The notes under the pieces were generated by a model. The model searched no databases. It saw only the letters and a program-made list of their open reading frames with translations, and was not told the DNA's origin. DNA of 64,000 nucleotides, taken from Persicaria tinctoria. Taxonomy: Eukaryota; Streptophyta; Magnoliopsida; Caryophyllales; Polygonaceae. The DNA is taken from assembly GCA_037127255.1 (NCBI GenBank), contig JBANSL010000020.1, positions 56,023,098-56,087,097 of the forward strand, in the 5' to 3' direction. Both the position numbers and the translations under genes were made by a program. Positions 60,989-64,000 of the stretch are shown piece after piece (the stretch's first letter is position 1; every line of letters begins with the position of its first letter).

Positions 60989-62052
60989 TTAATATGGAGA
61001 ATCTATTGGGATTGTTTTAACCATTTTAGAGGATAATAGTTCCATATTTTTTTTATGGATACACTTGAACTTCAAAACATTTTTCGTTTTATTTGCTTGT
61101 TACAAATAAAATTATTTCGTAACCTGTTACTCGATCCGTATCTTCCAAGAATTTAATTTTTATTAACTATATCATTCAATTTTAAGATCTTATTTGTTTC
61201 TTTTACATTTTCCTACTTGTTATACGATTTGCCTATAATCAAACTGGTTTAATGTAAATTAAAAAGGAACGGAGTAGTTGATTTTCGACGTTTTGTATCA
61301 CAAATCTATATACTTACATAAGAACGAAAAATAAACTTATTGCATAGTTTCTTAATTAAATTTGAAACAAAATCAACCATAAACTTATACTTTATGAAAA
61401 GTTAATTTTTTACGCCCAAAACAATGAAAAGAAAAACCCTAACTTAACAAAAGAGGTAGTGATAATATAGTCCTATAGTAAGGATAAAAAAAAAATTGTA
61501 GTCCTATAGTTTATTCTTGATCATTTTAAGGAGCTGATATAAAAATCGACACTTATAAATATAAAAGTAAACCATTTTTTAAAAGTAAAATCTGTTTAAT
61601 TTTAGCAAAACCATATAACCACTAAAAGAATGTATCACTATGTCACCATAAAATCACTTTTATACCAATTTGTCACAATAAATTTACCCTTTTTTTTAAC
61701 AAATCTATCACATTCCACTTAAGAGGTGGAATTTTTTTATTACCTAATTGACAATTTAACCATTCTTAATTCACTCTATAAAAGGTTTGGATATTAGAAT
61801 TAGTTTAAATAAAAAATGGTTATTAAGAGCAATTAAAGGGTAAATGGGACCTGAAAATTAAACAGAAAAGAGGAAACGGAAAAAAAAAAAAAAATCCAAG
61901 ATGGATTATGGAAGGATCCGCAGTGGCACTCCGGCAGGTCATTTGGGGTTTGCTTATCATCTTATCCAGACTGGGATTCGACTACACAGTACACACCGAA
62001 ACCCTTCACAAGCGATAACCAAAATCTCCCCCCTCCTCCATTGCTGATTTAC

Positions 62053-63610
62053 ATGGCAATGGCTGCCCCGGCTGCAGCTATTTGCTCCTCTGCGTCCTCC
62101 CTCCTCTCTTCTCGCACCACAAACCCTAGATCTCCCTCTCTCTCTTGCTCTCGTCTTCCAGGTGCGTTTGTATGACATTATCTGATGAAATGGAGTAGAA
62201 ATTTGGAATTTTGGATTTTGCTTATTGAATCTGGAAATCGTTGTTTCTTTTTCTGGTTTCAGTGCACTCTAGTTTGAGGAAGTTCTATGGCGGAATCGGA
62301 GTGCTACGGAAGAAGCCGACGCATTTCTCGATTTCCAATGTTGCTACGGAAATCAGTCCCACCGAACAGGTTTTCTTTCTTCGTTTTCCCTCTCTCGCCT
62401 TACCTGTGTTGAGAATTGTGAATTTGATGGAAATTGAGAGGTTAGGTTTTGCTTATTTGCGAGATTTGAATTGTTCATCAACCATCATGTACTGGAAGAT
62501 TCCTAAACTCATAGTGTCACCTTTTCGGAGGGGAATTGAAATGAATGGAATTTCTTGTAGGTGCAGAAGCTTGCAAAAGAAAGCCAGAGGCCTGTTTTCC
62601 CCTTTGCTTCCATAGTAGGGCAGGACGAGATGAAGCTCTGCCTACTGTTGAATGTTATTGATCCCAAGATTGGGGGTGTTATGATCATGGGTGACAGGGG
62701 TACAGGGAAATCAACTACTGTCAGGTCACTTGTAGATTTACTACCTGAAATCAAGGTTGTCCAAGGAGATCCGTTTAACTCCGATCCGGAGGATCCTGAA
62801 CTGATGAGTATAGAAATCAGGGAGAAGGCATTGAAAGGGGAAAAGCTCGATGTTTCGTTGACGAAAATCACCATGGTGGATCTTCCCCTTGGGGCTACTG
62901 AGGATAGAGTTTGTGGAACTATTGATATAGAGAAGGCGCTAACCGATGGTGTTAAGGCATTTGAGCCTGGCCTTCTTGCCAAGGCAAATAGAGGGATCTT
63001 GTACGTCGATGAGGTCAACCTGTTGGATGACCATTTGGTGGATGTTCTTCTGGATTCCGCGGCTTCAGGGTGGAACACTGTTGAGAGAGAAGGCATCTCC
63101 ATTTCACACCCGGCACGGTTCATTCTGATTGGCTCCGGAAACCCTGAGGAGGGAGAGCTTAGGCCGCAGCTACTTGACCGTTTTGGAATGCACGCTCAAG
63201 TTGGAACTGTGAAGGACCCCGAACTTAGGGTGAAGATTGTTGATGAGAGGTCTCGGTTTGATAAGAATCCAAAGGAGTTCAGAGAAACTTACGAGGCAGA
63301 GCAAGAAAAACTTCAGCAACAGATTTCAGCTGCTAGGAGCTGTCTTTCTTCCGTTCAAATTGATCATGATTTCCGCGTTAAGATATCTAAGGTCTGTGCA
63401 GAACTCAATGTGGATGGACTCAGAGGCGACATTGTGACCAATAGGGCTGCAAAGGCCCTAGCTGCTCTCAAGGGCAGGGATCAAGTGACTGCTGAAGATA
63501 TCGCAACGGTCATTCCCAACTGCTTGAGACACCGGCTTAGGAAAGATCCCTTGGAATCCATTGATTCTGGTTTGCTCGTGATCGAGAAATTCTACGAGAT
63601 CTTTAGTTGA
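62053..63610 (+). CDS. CHLI: Magnesium-chelatase subunit CHLI, chloroplastic
   Basis: Exons 62053-62161, 62263-62369 and 62561-63610 (all GT-AG, in phase) give 421 residues. CHLI is the AAA+ ATPase subunit that, with CHLD and CHLH, inserts Mg2+ into protoporphyrin IX at the first committed step of chlorophyll synthesis in the chloroplast. Residues 1 to about 70 form a Ser/Ala/Arg-rich transit peptide. The mature part begins near [20 protein letters not shown]. Walker A is [14 protein letters not shown], Walker B is [20 protein letters not shown], and [20 protein letters not shown] with [16 protein letters not shown] carries sensor 1 and the arginine finger. The C-terminal helical domain ends [11 protein letters not shown]. 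Several Cys residues (for example in VCGTIDIE and RSCLSSVQ) fit the thioredoxin-regulated family. The second ATG (two codons later) could also start translation. Confidence 0.97.
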
Positions 63611-63792
63611 TTGATGTTAAAAGAGTGAATCTCTTCGCATAAACGTCCATTGAAGATGATGATTTTTTTTACAGCTTGTTTGTGCAAACTCAATGATCAA
63701 GAAAATGTCACTCCAATTTGCAAATTCAGTGAAAATGTCAAAGAAATGAAATTATTAAGCAAGCTTAAACCCTATCAATCGGATTGATTCTC
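63611..63792. other. Short intergenic 3'-3' region
   Basis: Space between the convergent CHLI and cystatin genes. It presumably holds both polyadenylation regions. Confidence 0.6.
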
Positions 63793-64000
63793 TCAATGTC
63801 GATGGTGCAACAGTTGAAACGAGTTGAGTTTTTTCTGGTTCTGCAGCAAATTAACGAACACCTCCGCCAAGTAAATCTGCTGAGCTTGATCACCGTCGAT
63901 GGTGGTAATGACGAGCTTGTAGTTGATGCCGTCGACGTCTTGTCGCTCGCCGCTCACCACATCGACCAAGGAGAGATTGTCAGACGACGAGCTATCATGT
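63793..64000 (-). CDS. Cysteine proteinase inhibitor (phytocystatin), C-terminal part, cut by the window edge
   Basis: On the - strand the last 69 codons before a TGA at 63793 read SLVDVVSGERQDVDGINYKL, then VITTIDGDQAQQIYLAEVFV and LNSFQLLHHRH. The cystatin inhibitory loop Q-x-V-x-G is present as QDVDG, followed by the expected Y-x-L beta strand and a later E-V-F-V strand; the second hairpin Trp (usually PW) is replaced by LLQN. Phytocystatins block papain-type proteases. The N-terminus with the LARFAV-type helix lies outside the window, so type and targeting cannot be judged. Confidence 0.75.
   Translation of the reverse strand, partial: HDSSSSDNLSLVDVVSGERQDVDGINYKLVITTIDGDQAQQIYLAEVFVNLLQNQKKLNSFQLLHHRH

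Larger units (their letters stand above)
59955..62052. other. Intergenic region between beta-amylase and CHLI
   Basis: Apart from a MITE (60654-60988) and a 21-bp minisatellite (60390-60445) it is AT-rich with no supportable gene. The two flanking genes are divergent, so both promoters should lie here. Confidence 0.6.

Overview
This window is nuclear DNA from a flowering plant, most likely a eudicot; I cannot place it to family. The evidence is intron-split genes with GT-AG introns, plant-only families (class II phospholipase A1, GDSL lipases, beta-amylase, chloroplast Mg-chelatase CHLI, a phytocystatin) and AT-rich intergenic DNA full of plant transposons.

Positions 1-30219 hold a tandem cluster of DAD1-like/PLA1-II phospholipases on the + strand. 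The first is cut by the window edge (exon 2 only, 721-1359). The second is complete (9509-14480, 413 aa). The third and fourth come from a segmental duplication that has decayed: 17030-17650 is an intact first exon without its own second exon, 24233-24750 is a first exon cut by a Ty1/copia element, and 29581-30219 is an intact second exon. The outer exons would splice in phase into a 419-aa protein across an 11.9-kb intron. That intron holds a SIRE-like copia remnant with an additional ORF, a LINE fragment, a kinase gene fragment and a 5'-truncated copia element.

Positions 30220-43500 carry two GDSL hydrolases: a five-exon GDSL lipase on the - strand (32227-33668) and a CPRD49/At5g45920-type esterase on the + strand (40738-42715). 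Between them lie a probable 53-aa membrane protein gene (36354-36515), a terminal-inverted-repeat (TIR) element that seems to have captured the start of a cinnamate 4-hydroxylase gene, a second long-TIR element, and several MITEs.

Positions 44544-49886 (-) encode a 13-exon, about 790-aa acidic plant protein of unknown function. Positions 50381-57595 are a three-layer transposon nest: a small Mutator-like element (MULE) holds a Helitron in its left terminus and a 5.2-kb MULE in its body, and both MULEs still show perfect 9-bp target-site duplications. A separate 2.6-kb MULE with its own 9-bp duplication lies at 3452-6045.

Positions 57811-64000 hold a cytosolic-type beta-amylase (-), CHLI (+), and the C-terminal part of a cystatin (-) cut by the window edge.

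The genes do not form an operon-like unit. Apart from the phospholipase array they are unrelated housekeeping and metabolic genes. I found no CRISPR array, rRNA or tRNA gene, and no convincing new multi-gene system; the unusual content is nested transposons, captured gene fragments and a split, possibly rejoined phospholipase gene. All exon limits were read by eye.
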